46,396 nucleotides of DNA. Source: Bacillus sp. V59.32b. Its GTDB lineage: Bacteria; Bacillota; Bacilli; Bacillales; DSM-1321. The stretch is from NCBI RefSeq assembly GCF_003429085.1, contig NZ_QVTC01000050.1:1-46396 (forward strand). Reading direction: 5' to 3'. Below, in pieces: positions 33,192 through 41,822 of the stretch. The notes below the pieces were generated by a model. That model ran no database searches and was not told the origin of the DNA. It saw only the letters and a program-made list of their open reading frames with translations. Both the position numbers and the translations under genes were made by a program. How positions within the stretch are numbered: position 1 is the stretch's first letter; the number at the start of each line of letters is the position of its first letter.

Positions 33192-34862
33192 ATGAATAGA
33201 AAATGGTGGAAGGAAAGCATCGCTTATCAGGTGTATCCCCGCAGCTTCAAGGATAGCAATGGCGACGGCATAGGCGACTTAAAAGGAGTTACCTCAAAAT
33301 TAGACTATTTGAAAGAATTGGGAATCGATGTAATCTGGCTATCGCCTATGTACAAATCACCGAATGATGATAATGGTTACGATATTTCAGATTATCAGGA
33401 TATCATGGAAGAATTCGGGACTATGTCCGATTTCGACGAACTCCTTGAAGAAGTTCATAAGCGCGATATGAAATTGATTCTGGATTTGGTTATCAACCAT
33501 ACTAGCGATGAACACCCATGGTTTATCGAGTCTCGTTCATCGAAAGATAACCCAAAAAGGGATTGGTACATTTGGAGTGACGGTAAAAATGGAAAAGAGC
33601 CAAATAACTGGGAGTCCATTTTCAGCGGCTCTGCCTGGAAATATGATGAACTAACTGAACAATACTTCATGCACCTTTTCTCTTCACGACAACCCGATTT
33701 GAATTGGGAAAATCCTGACGTAAGAGAAGCTTTGCAGAAAATGGTTATCTGGTGGCTGGATAAAGGCATAGACGGTTTCCGTGTGGACGCTATTTCCCAT
33801 ATCAAAAAGAAACCAGGTTTCCCGGATATGGCTAATCCAGAGAAATTAGAATACGTGCCTTGTTTTGAATATATGATGAATGTAGAAGGCATTGATGAAT
33901 TCTTATCTGAATTCACTCAAAGAACGATTAAAAACTATGATGTGATGACTGTCGGAGAAGCAAATGGAGTAGGACTTGACGACGCCGATAAATGGGTGGG
34001 CGAAGATAACGGCTATTTCAACATGATTTTTCAGTTTGAACATTTACACCTTTGGGACAAGGACTCAGAGGAATCAATAGGTGTCATGGCATTAAAGAAG
34101 GTGTTGACCAAATGGCAAACTGGTCTTGAAGGCAGAGGATGGAATGCGTTATTCATAGAAAACCATGATCAGCCTCGAAGGGTGTCCAGTTGGGGAAATG
34201 ATCGGGAGTATTGGAAAGAAAGCGCCAAAATGCTGGCCGCGCTATATTTCCTGATGAAAGGCACGCCGTTTATTTATCAGGGCCAGGAAATTGGCATGAC
34301 AAATGTTCAATTTCCTTCTATTAACGATTACAATGATGTTGGCATGAATAACTATTACAACATTGAACGTGCAAAAGGCCGACCACACGAAGAGATTATG
34401 AACGTCATTTGGACAAGGGGCCGGGACAATTCCCGTACGCCGATGCAATGGGACACCACGAACATGGCCGGATTTACGACGTCGGATAAAACCTGGATTG
34501 GTGTCAACCCGAATTACACAAAAATTAATGTAGAGGAACAAGTAAACAATCAAGATTCGATTTTGCATTTCTATAAGAAACTTATCTATCTTCGAAAAGA
34601 GCACGAACTGTTTGTTTATGGCACGTATCAGCTGATGATGGAGGAGCATCCTAAATTGTTTGTGTACACGCGTACATTGGAAGACAAAAAGGCACTCGTT
34701 CTTTGTAATTTCCATGCTAGTGAGACGGAATTTACAGTTCCTGTAGAGTTAACTTATTCTGAATCCGAACTCCTCATTGCGAACTATAATATTGCGGACC
34801 AGCACTTGCCGCAGAACTGCACACTACAGCCATACGAAACAAGGGTATATTTATTGTCTTAA
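33192..34862 (+). CDS. GH13 alpha-glucosidase (oligo-1,6-glucosidase / MalL type)
   Basis: The protein has 556 residues, the usual length of GH13 subfamily 31 enzymes. These hydrolyse isomaltose, sucrose-type or other short alpha-glucosides in the cytoplasm. The calcium site is DSNGDGIGDL. The catalytic nucleophile is Asp199 in DGFRVDAIS, the acid/base Glu256 in MTVGEANGV and the transition-state Asp326 in IENHDQPR. Regions I (DLVINHTSDEHPWF) and the C-terminal beta domain are complete. I chose ATG 33192, 4 bases after GGAGGTGC; the open frame from 33126 overlaps the upstream gene. Whether it prefers trehalose-6-phosphate (TreA) or isomaltose cannot be told by eye. Confidence 0.92.
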   Translation: MNRKWWKESIAYQVYPRSFKDSNGDGIGDLKGVTSKLDYLKELGIDVIWLSPMYKSPNDDNGYDISDYQDIMEEFGTMSDFDELLEEVHKRDMKLILDLVINHTSDEHPWFIESRSSKDNPKRDWYIWSDGKNGKEPNNWESIFSGSAWKYDELTEQYFMHLFSSRQPDLNWENPDVREALQKMVIWWLDKGIDGFRVDAISHIKKKPGFPDMANPEKLEYVPCFEYMMNVEGIDEFLSEFTQRTIKNYDVMTVGEANGVGLDDADKWVGEDNGYFNMIFQFEHLHLWDKDSEESIGVMALKKVLTKWQTGLEGRGWNALFIENHDQPRRVSSWGNDREYWKESAKMLAALYFLMKGTPFIYQGQEIGMTNVQFPSINDYNDVGMNNYYNIERAKGRPHEEIMNVIWTRGRDNSRTPMQWDTTNMAGFTTSDKTWIGVNPNYTKINVEEQVNNQDSILHFYKKLIYLRKEHELFVYGTYQLMMEEHPKLFVYTRTLEDKKALVLCNFHASETEFTVPVELTYSESELLIANYNIADQHLPQNCTLQPYETRVYLLS

Positions 34863-34893
34863 AATCCAGGGGCATTAGCTCCTGGATTTTTTT
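34861..34893 (+). terminator. Bidirectional terminator between the sugar cluster and the nag operon
   Basis: AAATCCAGG pairs with CCTGGATTT, followed by T on the plus side and preceded by A residues, so it can serve both converging operons. Confidence 0.9.
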
Positions 34894-34901
34894 CGGCTCT
34901 C

Positions 34902-35639
34902 CTAATCATCCAACAAAGGGATTCTATCTTTATATTTATCAATTAACCTTCTATTATGATCAATCGCTCCATCTGTATTGCCGCTTTTGAAGATTGGAAC
35001 CTCCAACTGATTCTCAGCCATGATCTTCACGGCTTCCACCATCACTCCGTTGACAATCGCAGCGCCGATAACCGTAGATCCTGGACCGAACCGAACTTCT
35101 ACACTTTGAAGTTGCATAAGGGCATCTCCGACCTCTATATGATTATCAATCACAAGGTCAGCCACATCAGCTAAATATTTTCCGCTATTATGCCTGGAAG
35201 GCTGAAGTTTTGCATAACCCGTCGACGTAATTCCAATCACAAAAGCTCCGTTCTGTCTTGCTATTGCAGCAACATCAATCGGAACCGGATTTATGCCGGA
35301 AGTAGAAACAACGATGAGGAGATCCTTAGAGGTAATCTTGATTTTCCCCATGAATGTTGCTGCATGACCGCTTTTTTTCTCAAGAACGGAGGAGCGAACC
35401 GCACCTTTATGCAGCATCAAATCCTCAATAAAGATGGGATGAATCGGGGCAAGACCACCTGCCCGGTAAAATAGCTCTTCAGCCAAAATATGAGAGTGGC
35501 CGCAGCCAAACACATAGATGAGTCCATCCCTTTGGATGCATTCGGCTATTGCTTCGGCTGCCTTTGTTATCGTTTCTTTTTCATTTTGCTCTACCGTCGA
35601 TAATAGTTGCTTGATTTTCTTGAAATACAAGTCGAACAT
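34902..35639 (-). CDS. SIS-domain protein (UPF0309 type), last gene of the nag operon
   Basis: The protein has 245 residues. The sugar-isomerase (SIS) fold shows LIYVFGCGHSHILAEELFYR (about 40-59), LLIVVSTSGINPVPIDVAAI (about 110-129) and a late VEVRFGPGSTVIGAAIVNGV. The pattern fits UPF0309 proteins; relatives include MurQ etherases and GlcNAc-6-P isomerases. It follows nagR by 28 bases with GGAGG before ATG 35639, so it probably handles an amino-sugar phosphate. A precise reaction is not known. Confidence 0.85.
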   Translation of the reverse strand: MFDLYFKKIKQLLSTVEQNEKETITKAAEAIAECIQRDGLIYVFGCGHSHILAEELFYRAGGLAPIHPIFIEDLMLHKGAVRSSVLEKKSGHAATFMGKIKITSKDLLIVVSTSGINPVPIDVAAIARQNGAFVIGITSTGYAKLQPSRHNSGKYLADVADLVIDNHIEVGDALMQLQSVEVRFGPGSTVIGAAIVNGVMVEAVKIMAENQLEVPIFKSGNTDGAIDHNRRLIDKYKDRIPLLDD

Positions 35640-35667
35640 TTAAAAACCTCCAGCGGTTCTTCACTGA

Positions 35668-36393
35668 TTACCGTTTCATATTAATCATGAATCGATAGCG
35701 GTCGGCACGATATACAGATTTAACAAGCTCAATCGGGGTGCCGTCTTCTAAGTAAGATTTTCTTTGGATAAGCAGGATAGGTGATCCCTTTTTAATCTTC
35801 AAATATTGCGACTCCATTTGATCGGCGATGGAAGATTCAATGACCTGTTCACCCCGGTCGATTTTAATATGCTGCTGATCCTCGATATAGTCGTATAATG
35901 ATTGATGCCTCATAATTTCATCGGTTAATCCTTTAATAAGATTTGCAGGAATATAGGTGGTTTCCAAAGCCATTGGTACATCGTCTGCTAACCTGATGCG
36001 TTTGATTTCATATACCGGTCCATGTTCTTGAATGTTCAGATGACCTGCGATCAGGTTATTGGCGGGTATAATTTCAAAGCTGAGCAATTCGTTGCCTGGC
36101 ACCATGCCCCGTGCTTTCATATCTTCCGTAAAGCTGGTCAAGCCTTGAAGCGGCTGTTCGATCTTTCTTTCTGTGACAAAGGTTCCTTTTCCTTTTACGC
36201 GATATAAATATCCTTCATCAACCAGCTTGGTCAATGCCTGCCTAATCGTCATCCGGCTGATCTGATACCTTTCGGCGTATTCCCTTTCGGAAGAGATGAG
36301 ATCTCCAGGTGTTAACTCGCCTTTTTCAATCATGTTCTTAATTTGTTCCTGTAACTGATAATATATAGGCACCGGTGAATTCTTATTGATCAT
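35668..36393 (-). CDS. nagR: GntR/HutC-type repressor NagR (YvoA)
   Basis: The protein has 241 residues. The N-terminal winged helix has PIYYQLQEQIKNMIEKGELT (about 9-28) and the recognition helix ISRMTIRQALTKLVDEGYLY (about 45-64). The C-terminal UTRA effector domain ends IPIELVKSVYRADRYRF. NagR represses amino-sugar genes and is released by GlcN-6-P or GlcNAc-6-P. Matching operators lie in the nagA-nagP interval. The gene sits in the nagA-nagB-nagR order of B. subtilis. AAAGGAG lies before ATG 36393. Confidence 0.92.
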   Translation of the reverse strand: MINKNSPVPIYYQLQEQIKNMIEKGELTPGDLISSEREYAERYQISRMTIRQALTKLVDEGYLYRVKGKGTFVTERKIEQPLQGLTSFTEDMKARGMVPGNELLSFEIIPANNLIAGHLNIQEHGPVYEIKRIRLADDVPMALETTYIPANLIKGLTDEIMRHQSLYDYIEDQQHIKIDRGEQVIESSIADQMESQYLKIKKGSPILLIQRKSYLEDGTPIELVKSVYRADRYRFMINMKR

Positions 36394-36428
36394 GAAAAAT
36401 TTCTCCTTTTAGCCGCCATTCATGACTC

Positions 36429-37166
36429 TTAGTAAAGTTTCTCTGCTTTAGCTAAAGCTGCTTTATCAGCGATAACGGTAACGTATGGATGTTTTTTTAA
36501 TACGGAAGCAGGGAAGCTTTCATCAATCCCACCATGCAACAGTTGATACAGAGCTTCTTTTTTCTTGTCCCCTGAAACGAGAAGCAGGATTTCTTTGCTT
36601 TTCATAATTGTCGCGATGCCCATGGTGATTGCTTGATAGGGGACCTTTGTTTCATTTTCAAAAAACCTTGCATTCGCTTTTCTTGTGGCAGGGGTTAAAT
36701 CGACGATATGCGTTTTTGAAGCAAAAGAGGTTCCAGGCTCATTAAATCCGATATGTCCATTGTTGCCGATGCCTAAGATTTGAAGGTCAATTCCGCCGTG
36801 CCGTTTGATGGACTGTTCATATGAACGGCATTCTTCCAGATTATCGCCTGTATCGCCACGGGGTATTTTTGTCCTGGATTTTTGAATATCAAGATGGTGA
36901 AACAGCTTGTTATCCATAAAATAACGATAACTGTTAGGATGATTCCCAGAGAGACCGATGTATTCGTCCAGGTTAAAGGTGGTGACCTGCTCATAAGAAG
37001 TTTGCTTATTTTTGTGGTCTTCAATTAATGCAGCATAAGTCCCGATCGGGGTCCCGCCTGTTGCGAGACCCAAGGTGATGGCAGGATTGCTGCGGACTTG
37101 TTCAATGATTATATCTGCCGCCCGCTTACTCATCTCTTGATAATCGTTTACTTCGATAATCTTCAT
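36429..37166 (-). CDS. nagB: Glucosamine-6-phosphate deaminase NagB
   Basis: The protein has 245 residues. It converts GlcN-6-P to fructose-6-P and ammonia. ITLGLATGGTPIGTYAALIE (about 30-49) binds phosphate, TFNLDEYIGLSGNHPNSY (about 63-80) holds the catalytic Asp, and LGIGNNGHIGFNEPGTSF (about 131-148) holds the ring-opening His. The C-terminal LLHGGIDESFPASVLKKH is typical. It starts 6 bases after the nagA stop, so the two are one transcript. Confidence 0.96.
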   Translation of the reverse strand: MKIIEVNDYQEMSKRAADIIIEQVRSNPAITLGLATGGTPIGTYAALIEDHKNKQTSYEQVTTFNLDEYIGLSGNHPNSYRYFMDNKLFHHLDIQKSRTKIPRGDTGDNLEECRSYEQSIKRHGGIDLQILGIGNNGHIGFNEPGTSFASKTHIVDLTPATRKANARFFENETKVPYQAITMGIATIMKSKEILLLVSGDKKKEALYQLLHGGIDESFPASVLKKHPYVTVIADKAALAKAEKLY

Positions 37167-37172
37167 TCCGCT

Positions 37173-38360
37173 CTACTCCCTTTTAAAGGCAAGTTTTCCT
37201 TTACAAAATGTCATCACTACATCATGGTTTTCATCGAGAATAACAAGGTCGGCATCCTTCCCTTCAGCAATGCTTCCTTTGTGGTCAAATACATTCAACT
37301 GTTTGGCCGGGTTTACGGATGCCATTTCAATGACACTTTCGAGCGAACAATCGGTGAAAGAGAGCATGTTTTTAACAGCCTGGTCCATTTTCAATATACT
37401 TCCCGCCAGTGTCCCGTCATGAAGAAATGCCTTATCATCTCTTACAATAACATCTTGGCCGCCTAAATCATATGTTCCGTTTTTTAAACACTTTGCCCGC
37501 ATCGCATCGGTAATTAATAGAAGTCCGCCTGGTCCTTTTTGGTTATAGACGAGCTTGACCATTTCCGGTCTGACATGGATGCCATCCGCAATCAATTCCG
37601 TTTGCAATTCATCCCGCAACAGAGCGGCGCCGACGACACCAGGCTCCCGGTGATGCATCCCCTTCATTCCATTAAAAAGATGGGTAACATGCGTAGCTCC
37701 AGCAGTGATCGCATCCAAAACCTCTTCATAGGTGGCATCTGAGTGGCCGATGGAAGCAATGATTCCGTTTTCCTTTAAATATTTGATTAACTGAAGCCCG
37801 CCCGGTTGTTCGGGAGCAAGGGTAACAAGTCTAATCGTATCGTTTGAGAGCTCTTGCCACTTTTTAAATAACTCCACGTTCGGATCAACGATATATTCTA
37901 CTGGTTGCGCTCCGGCTCTTTTCGAATTGACAAAGGGACCTTCAAGATGGATTCCGAGGATTTCTGCTTTACCCGGAGACTGATGATCGCTGATATAGTC
38001 ACTTGCATTTCGTAACGCTCGTTCAATTGCTTCGTTTTCCTGGGTAATTGTGGTCGCAAGGAAGCTTGTTGTGCCTTCTTTCGGAAGAGCCGTCGCCATC
38101 GTCTCCAATGCCCCGATTGTCGCGTCCATTGTATCCGCTCCGTTCACGCCGTGAATATGGACATCGATCAGACCGGGGATAGCTTTACAGTGAGCAGGTA
38201 GCGTAATTTCTTCATATTGGTCTTGTTCTGTTAGTTGGGTATTGGATGAACCTATTTCGATAATTTTGCCGTTTTTGATTTTTATAAATCCATTCTCTTT
38301 CACGGTGTTTTCAGTGTAAATATGGATATGCTTAATTAAGGTATTAGTTCCAGGATTCAT
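37173..38360 (-). CDS. nagA: N-acetylglucosamine-6-phosphate deacetylase NagA
   Basis: The protein has 395 residues. It removes acetate from GlcNAc-6-P before NagB acts. Metal and substrate residues are visible in PGLIDVHIHGVNGADTMD (about 61-78), GIHLEGPFVNSKRAGAQP, IASIGHSDATYEEV, THLFNGMKGMHHREPG and LITDAMRA. I chose ATG 38360 because GAAAGGATG lies 10 bases upstream; the open frame to 38408 reaches the NagR operator and is not needed. It is the first gene of the minus-strand operon nagA-nagB-nagR-SIS. Confidence 0.95.
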   Translation of the reverse strand: MNPGTNTLIKHIHIYTENTVKENGFIKIKNGKIIEIGSSNTQLTEQDQYEEITLPAHCKAIPGLIDVHIHGVNGADTMDATIGALETMATALPKEGTTSFLATTITQENEAIERALRNASDYISDHQSPGKAEILGIHLEGPFVNSKRAGAQPVEYIVDPNVELFKKWQELSNDTIRLVTLAPEQPGGLQLIKYLKENGIIASIGHSDATYEEVLDAITAGATHVTHLFNGMKGMHHREPGVVGAALLRDELQTELIADGIHVRPEMVKLVYNQKGPGGLLLITDAMRAKCLKNGTYDLGGQDVIVRDDKAFLHDGTLAGSILKMDQAVKNMLSFTDCSLESVIEMASVNPAKQLNVFDHKGSIAEGKDADLVILDENHDVVMTFCKGKLAFKRE

Positions 38361-38408
38361 AGGCTTTACATCCTTTCTATACTCCTTAATCTTACACCTT
38401 ATAAGCAT

Positions 38409-38425
38409 AGTTGTCTATACCAGTT
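38409..38425 (-). promoter_or_regulatory. NagR operator (dre-type) in front of nagA
   Basis: On the minus strand it reads AACTGGTATAGACAACT, nearly identical to the B. subtilis NagR/YvoA target ATTGGTATAGACAACT. It lies just downstream of the nagA -10 region, the right place for repression. Confidence 0.8.
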
Positions 38426-38428
38426 GAT

Positions 38429-38456
38429 TTTATAGCATAACATGATTTTTTGTTAA
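38429..38456 (-). promoter_or_regulatory. Sigma-A promoter of the nagA operon
   Basis: On the minus strand TTAACA (38456-38451), a 16-base spacer and TATAAA (38434-38429). The NagR operator begins 4 bases further on. Confidence 0.65.
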
Positions 38457-38514
38457 TATACTGATAGTAGAAAGTACTTTATATTATTATTCGCAAAAAA
38501 ATGAAAGGAGGAAA

Positions 38515-38540
38515 ATTGGTATAGACATCTATATGTCTAT
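38515..38540 (+). promoter_or_regulatory. NagR operator in front of nagP
   Basis: ATTGGTATAGACATCT (38515-38530) matches the dre motif. It overlaps a perfect inverted repeat, ATAGACAT...ATGTCTAT (38521-38540, 4-base spacer), suited to a dimeric GntR regulator. Confidence 0.75.
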
Positions 38541-38562
38541 GATGGTAAAATTATCACAAGTA

Positions 38563-38577
38563 AGGAAACGTTTTCAT
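38563..38577 (-). promoter_or_regulatory. Catabolite-responsive element (cre) in front of nagP
   Basis: The minus strand reads ATGAAAACGTTTCCT, matching the CcpA consensus WTGNAANCGNWNNCW at all positions. Placed 32 bases before nagP, it would make the permease glucose-repressed. Confidence 0.75.
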
Positions 38578-38608
38578 AGTTTTATAAATTTTTTTAAGGA
38601 GTGATTCT

Positions 38609-39982
38609 ATGTTAGGATTTTTGCAACGTATTGGTAAAGCATTAATGCTTCCGATTGCCGTATTACCGGCAGCGGGATTGTTGCTGCGACTTGGACAGCC
38701 TGACTTATTGGATATCCCTTTTATTGCAAATGCAGGAAATGCAATATTTGCCAACCTGGCACTAATTTTTGCTATCGGGGTGGCGATGGGCTTTGCTAAA
38801 GATAATAATGGGGCCGCCGCGTTGTCAGGGGCAATTGGTTATTTGGTTTTAACTGAAGGTGCAAAAGCGATAGATAAAGATATTAATATGTCCGTTCTCG
38901 GCGGAATCATCGCCGGTATCATCGCGGGGCTATTATACAATCGTTTTCATAATATTAAATTGCCGGAATGGCTGGCGTTTTTTGGCGGACGGCGTTTTGT
39001 TCCGATTATAACTTCATTAGTAATGATCGTACTTGCGGGTATTGCGGGTATTGCCTGGCCGCCGATTCAGGGATTAATTAACGATCTTGGTAATTGGATT
39101 ATTGGCTTGGGTGCAGTTGGTTCAGGAATCTTCGGTTTCTTTAACCGGTTGTTGATTCCTTTAGGACTTCACCACGTTTTGAATAATTTATTCTGGTTCC
39201 AATTTGGGGAGTATGCAGATAAGACTGGTGATATTGCCCGATTCTTTGCAGGCGATCCAACTGCCGGACTTTATATGACGGGCTTTTTCCCAATCATGAT
39301 GTTCGGGTTGCCGGCGGCTGCATTTGCAATGATCGCCGCAGCTAAACGAGAAAAGCGAAAAGCGGTAACAGGAATGCTTGCCGGTGTTGCATTAACATCA
39401 TTCGTAACAGGTATCACAGAACCTATTGAATTTTCTTTTATGTTCTTATCACCTTTGCTTTATGGGATCCATGCCGTCTTGACAGGCCTTTCGATGTGGG
39501 TTACTTCTCTGCTGGATATCAGGAATGGTTTCACCTTCTCAGCAGGGGGACTAGATTATTTATTGAACTTTAATATTGCAGAGCAGCCACTGATGCTGTT
39601 GCTTGTAGGTTTGGTTTTCGGTGTGCTTTACTTCGTGATATTTTATAGTTTAATCAAAATGCTGAATTTAAAAACGCCTGGACGCGAAGATGATGATGTT
39701 TTCATCGTGGACGAAAATGGGTCAGCAGGCGATGATAAGTATGAACAAATGGCTCATCGATTCATGAACGATATTGGCGGAAAAGAAAACATTACTTCCA
39801 TCGACAACTGTGCAACAAGGCTTCGCTTGGAAGTACAGGATATGGGCAAGGTAAATGATTCATCCTTAAAAGCACATGGTGCTAAGGGAGTCATGAAGAT
39901 GAATGACCACAATCTGCAAATCATCGTTGGGACAGATGTAGAGTTTGTTGCTGATGCGATGAAGAGATTGGATAGAGAATAA
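38609..39982 (+). CDS. nagP: PTS N-acetylglucosamine transporter, EIICB component NagP
   Basis: The protein has 457 residues. The IIC domain (about 1-355) has about ten membrane helices, beginning LQRIGKALMLPIAVLPAAGL, with LLIPLGLHHVLNNLFWFQFG (about 183-202) and GITEPIEFSFMFLSPLLYGI (about 270-289) of the glucose/GlcNAc superfamily. The IIB domain (about 380-457) has the phosphorylated cysteine Cys401 in SIDNCATRLRLEV. No IIA domain is fused, so a shared IIA must supply phosphate. AAGGAG lies 9 bases before ATG. It is divergent from nagA. Confidence 0.93.
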   Translation: MLGFLQRIGKALMLPIAVLPAAGLLLRLGQPDLLDIPFIANAGNAIFANLALIFAIGVAMGFAKDNNGAAALSGAIGYLVLTEGAKAIDKDINMSVLGGIIAGIIAGLLYNRFHNIKLPEWLAFFGGRRFVPIITSLVMIVLAGIAGIAWPPIQGLINDLGNWIIGLGAVGSGIFGFFNRLLIPLGLHHVLNNLFWFQFGEYADKTGDIARFFAGDPTAGLYMTGFFPIMMFGLPAAAFAMIAAAKREKRKAVTGMLAGVALTSFVTGITEPIEFSFMFLSPLLYGIHAVLTGLSMWVTSLLDIRNGFTFSAGGLDYLLNFNIAEQPLMLLLVGLVFGVLYFVIFYSLIKMLNLKTPGREDDDVFIVDENGSAGDDKYEQMAHRFMNDIGGKENITSIDNCATRLRLEVQDMGKVNDSSLKAHGAKGVMKMNDHNLQIIVGTDVEFVADAMKRLDRE

Positions 39983-40039
39983 CCATAAAGCAAAGCTGTT
40001 CTGAGTATTGAGGCAGAGTGAAAATAAATTAAATCAGTT

Positions 40040-40070
40040 AATCGGCAGGGAATTACCTGCCGATTTTTTT
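40040..40070 (+). terminator. Rho-independent terminator after nagP
   Basis: AATCGGCAGG pairs with CCTGCCGATT around a 6-base loop, followed by TTTTT. Confidence 0.93.
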
Positions 40071-40148
40071 CGATACTTATAGTATTTCACCATGAAAAAG
40101 TTATAAGATGAATCTACGAATCTCATTTATAAGCTGAGGTGATGTTCG

Positions 40149-41093
40149 ATGAAGAAAAAAACGACTAAAATTCTGGCCGTCATTCTCGCATTGATCTTGT
40201 TAGTCGATATCGGGGCTAGCTTTTATTTCTATAATATCGCAGTAGCACGGTCATCGAAGGATTTTCTCGAGGGAAACCCGGACCTGGAAGTGTCGAGTGA
40301 GATGACCACGACCTATGAAGGGCGGGAATGGATTGGGAAGACCGCATTTGAAGACGTTACGATCACATCCCGTGATGACCTGAAGCTGAAGGGATATTAT
40401 TTAGAAGCGAAGCAACCGACACTTAAGACAGTAATCATAGCGCATGGTTATTCCGGGAAAGCGAAGGATATGGGCACTTATGCGAAATTTTATCATGAAA
40501 AGCTCGGGTTTAATGTCCTGCTGCCAGATGCCCGTGGTCACGGGGAGAGCGAAGGGGACTATATTGGTTTTGGCTGGGACGAACGGAAAGACTACTTGCA
40601 GTGGATCGATTATGTACTGAAATTGAACGGAGAGCAATCGGAAATCATCCTCCATGGCGTCTCAATGGGTGGAGCCACCGTATTAATGACCAGCGGCGAA
40701 GAGCTGCCTGATCAAATAAAAGGGATAGTATCAGATTGTGCGTATACATCAGCTGAAGATGTGCTTTCCTACCAATTATCGAGAATGTACCATCTTCCGG
40801 AATTTCCACTTTTGCAGAGTACCAGTTTACTGACAAAAATCAGGGCGGGATACTCCTTTGAAGAAGCGTCAGCTTTAAAGCAAGTGGGCAGGACAGATAA
40901 ACCAATCCTTTTCATCCATGGTGAGGCAGATACCTTCGTACCTGTAGAGATGGTCCGTCGTCTGTATGAAGTAACCAGGAGCGAGAAGGAGCTGTTTTTA
41001 GTGGCGAATGCAGAACATGGCAACGCATACGACGCCAATCAAGAGGGATATGAGAAGACAGTTACGGAATTTATCGGGAAGCATATCCGTTAA
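40149..41093 (+). CDS. Alpha/beta hydrolase, YqkD-like, membrane-anchored
   Basis: The protein has 314 residues. An N-terminal helix (about 8-27) anchors it. The hydrolase domain has TVIIAHGYSGKAKDMGTYAK (oxyanion region, about 97-116), the nucleophile elbow LHGVSMGGAT, the acid in FIHGEADTFVP and the catalytic His in VANAEHGNAY. All of the Ser-Asp-His triad is present. It resembles B. subtilis YqkD; the substrate is unknown. GAGGTGAT lies 7 bases before ATG. The next gene follows after 24 bases, so the two may be cotranscribed. Confidence 0.88.
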   Translation: MKKKTTKILAVILALILLVDIGASFYFYNIAVARSSKDFLEGNPDLEVSSEMTTTYEGREWIGKTAFEDVTITSRDDLKLKGYYLEAKQPTLKTVIIAHGYSGKAKDMGTYAKFYHEKLGFNVLLPDARGHGESEGDYIGFGWDERKDYLQWIDYVLKLNGEQSEIILHGVSMGGATVLMTSGEELPDQIKGIVSDCAYTSAEDVLSYQLSRMYHLPEFPLLQSTSLLTKIRAGYSFEEASALKQVGRTDKPILFIHGEADTFVPVEMVRRLYEVTRSEKELFLVANAEHGNAYDANQEGYEKTVTEFIGKHIR

Positions 41094-41117
41094 AAACAAC
41101 GACGAGGAGATATATAG

Positions 41118-41735
41118 ATGAAGACTATTTTACGCAATTTCATAAACGGCATTTTGACGATTGTTCCTATTATCCTAGTAATTTATGTTGTCTATAAAAC
41201 ATTCATGTTTTTAGACGGGATCCTTGGGAATGTCCTGAAACCATACTTGAAAGACGATTATATTCCAGGGATTGGATTGCTGGTTACGATCGTGCTTATT
41301 ACGGTTTTAGGCTGGTTGTCCACAAAATTTTTGACGGGGACGATTTTCCGGTTGATTGATCGGCTTCTTGAAAAGATACCAATTGTTAAAACCATCTATT
41401 CCATTATCAAAGACACGATCAATTCGTTTCTAGGGGAGAAGAAATCCTTTTCAAAAGTAGCCCTTATCACGATTCCCGGCACGGAAATCAAAAGCATGGG
41501 ATTCATTACGACTGAGGATCTGGCAAGCCTGCATGACCCGTTAAAGGATCATGTGGCCGTCTATATCCAGCAAACCTTCCAGGTTGCAGGGTTCACCTTT
41601 TTAATCCCTAAAGATCAGGTAGAAATCATTGATGTAAAGTCGGAAGATGCCATGAAATTCATTCTGTCGGGGGGAATGACATCGAAAAAAGACAAGCAGG
41701 AACGGACAATGCAAAAAAATAAAGGAGCCGAATAG
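41118..41735 (+). CDS. DUF502 membrane protein
   Basis: The protein has 205 residues. Two membrane helices (about 8-32 and 51-75) flank YLKDDYIPGIGLLV. A conserved cytoplasmic part follows, with IPIVKTIYSIIKDTINSFLG (about 88-107) and MGFITTEDLAS, as in DUF502 proteins. The function is unknown. GAGGAGAT lies 7 bases before ATG. The terminator stem overlaps the stop codon. Confidence 0.88.
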   Translation: MKTILRNFINGILTIVPIILVIYVVYKTFMFLDGILGNVLKPYLKDDYIPGIGLLVTIVLITVLGWLSTKFLTGTIFRLIDRLLEKIPIVKTIYSIIKDTINSFLGEKKSFSKVALITIPGTEIKSMGFITTEDLASLHDPLKDHVAVYIQQTFQVAGFTFLIPKDQVEIIDVKSEDAMKFILSGGMTSKKDKQERTMQKNKGAE

Positions 41736-41747
41736 TCGGCTCCCTTT
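41722..41747 (+). terminator. Terminator overlapping the end of the DUF502 gene
   Basis: AAGGAGCCGA and TCGGCTCCCTT pair around ATAG, whose last three bases are the stop codon. Confidence 0.8.
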
Positions 41748-41822
41748 GTGTTCCTATAAGTTTATGATTGAGATCGAGATATGATTTACATAGAAAATAA
41801 TTGCTTACACGGTTATAAATCT

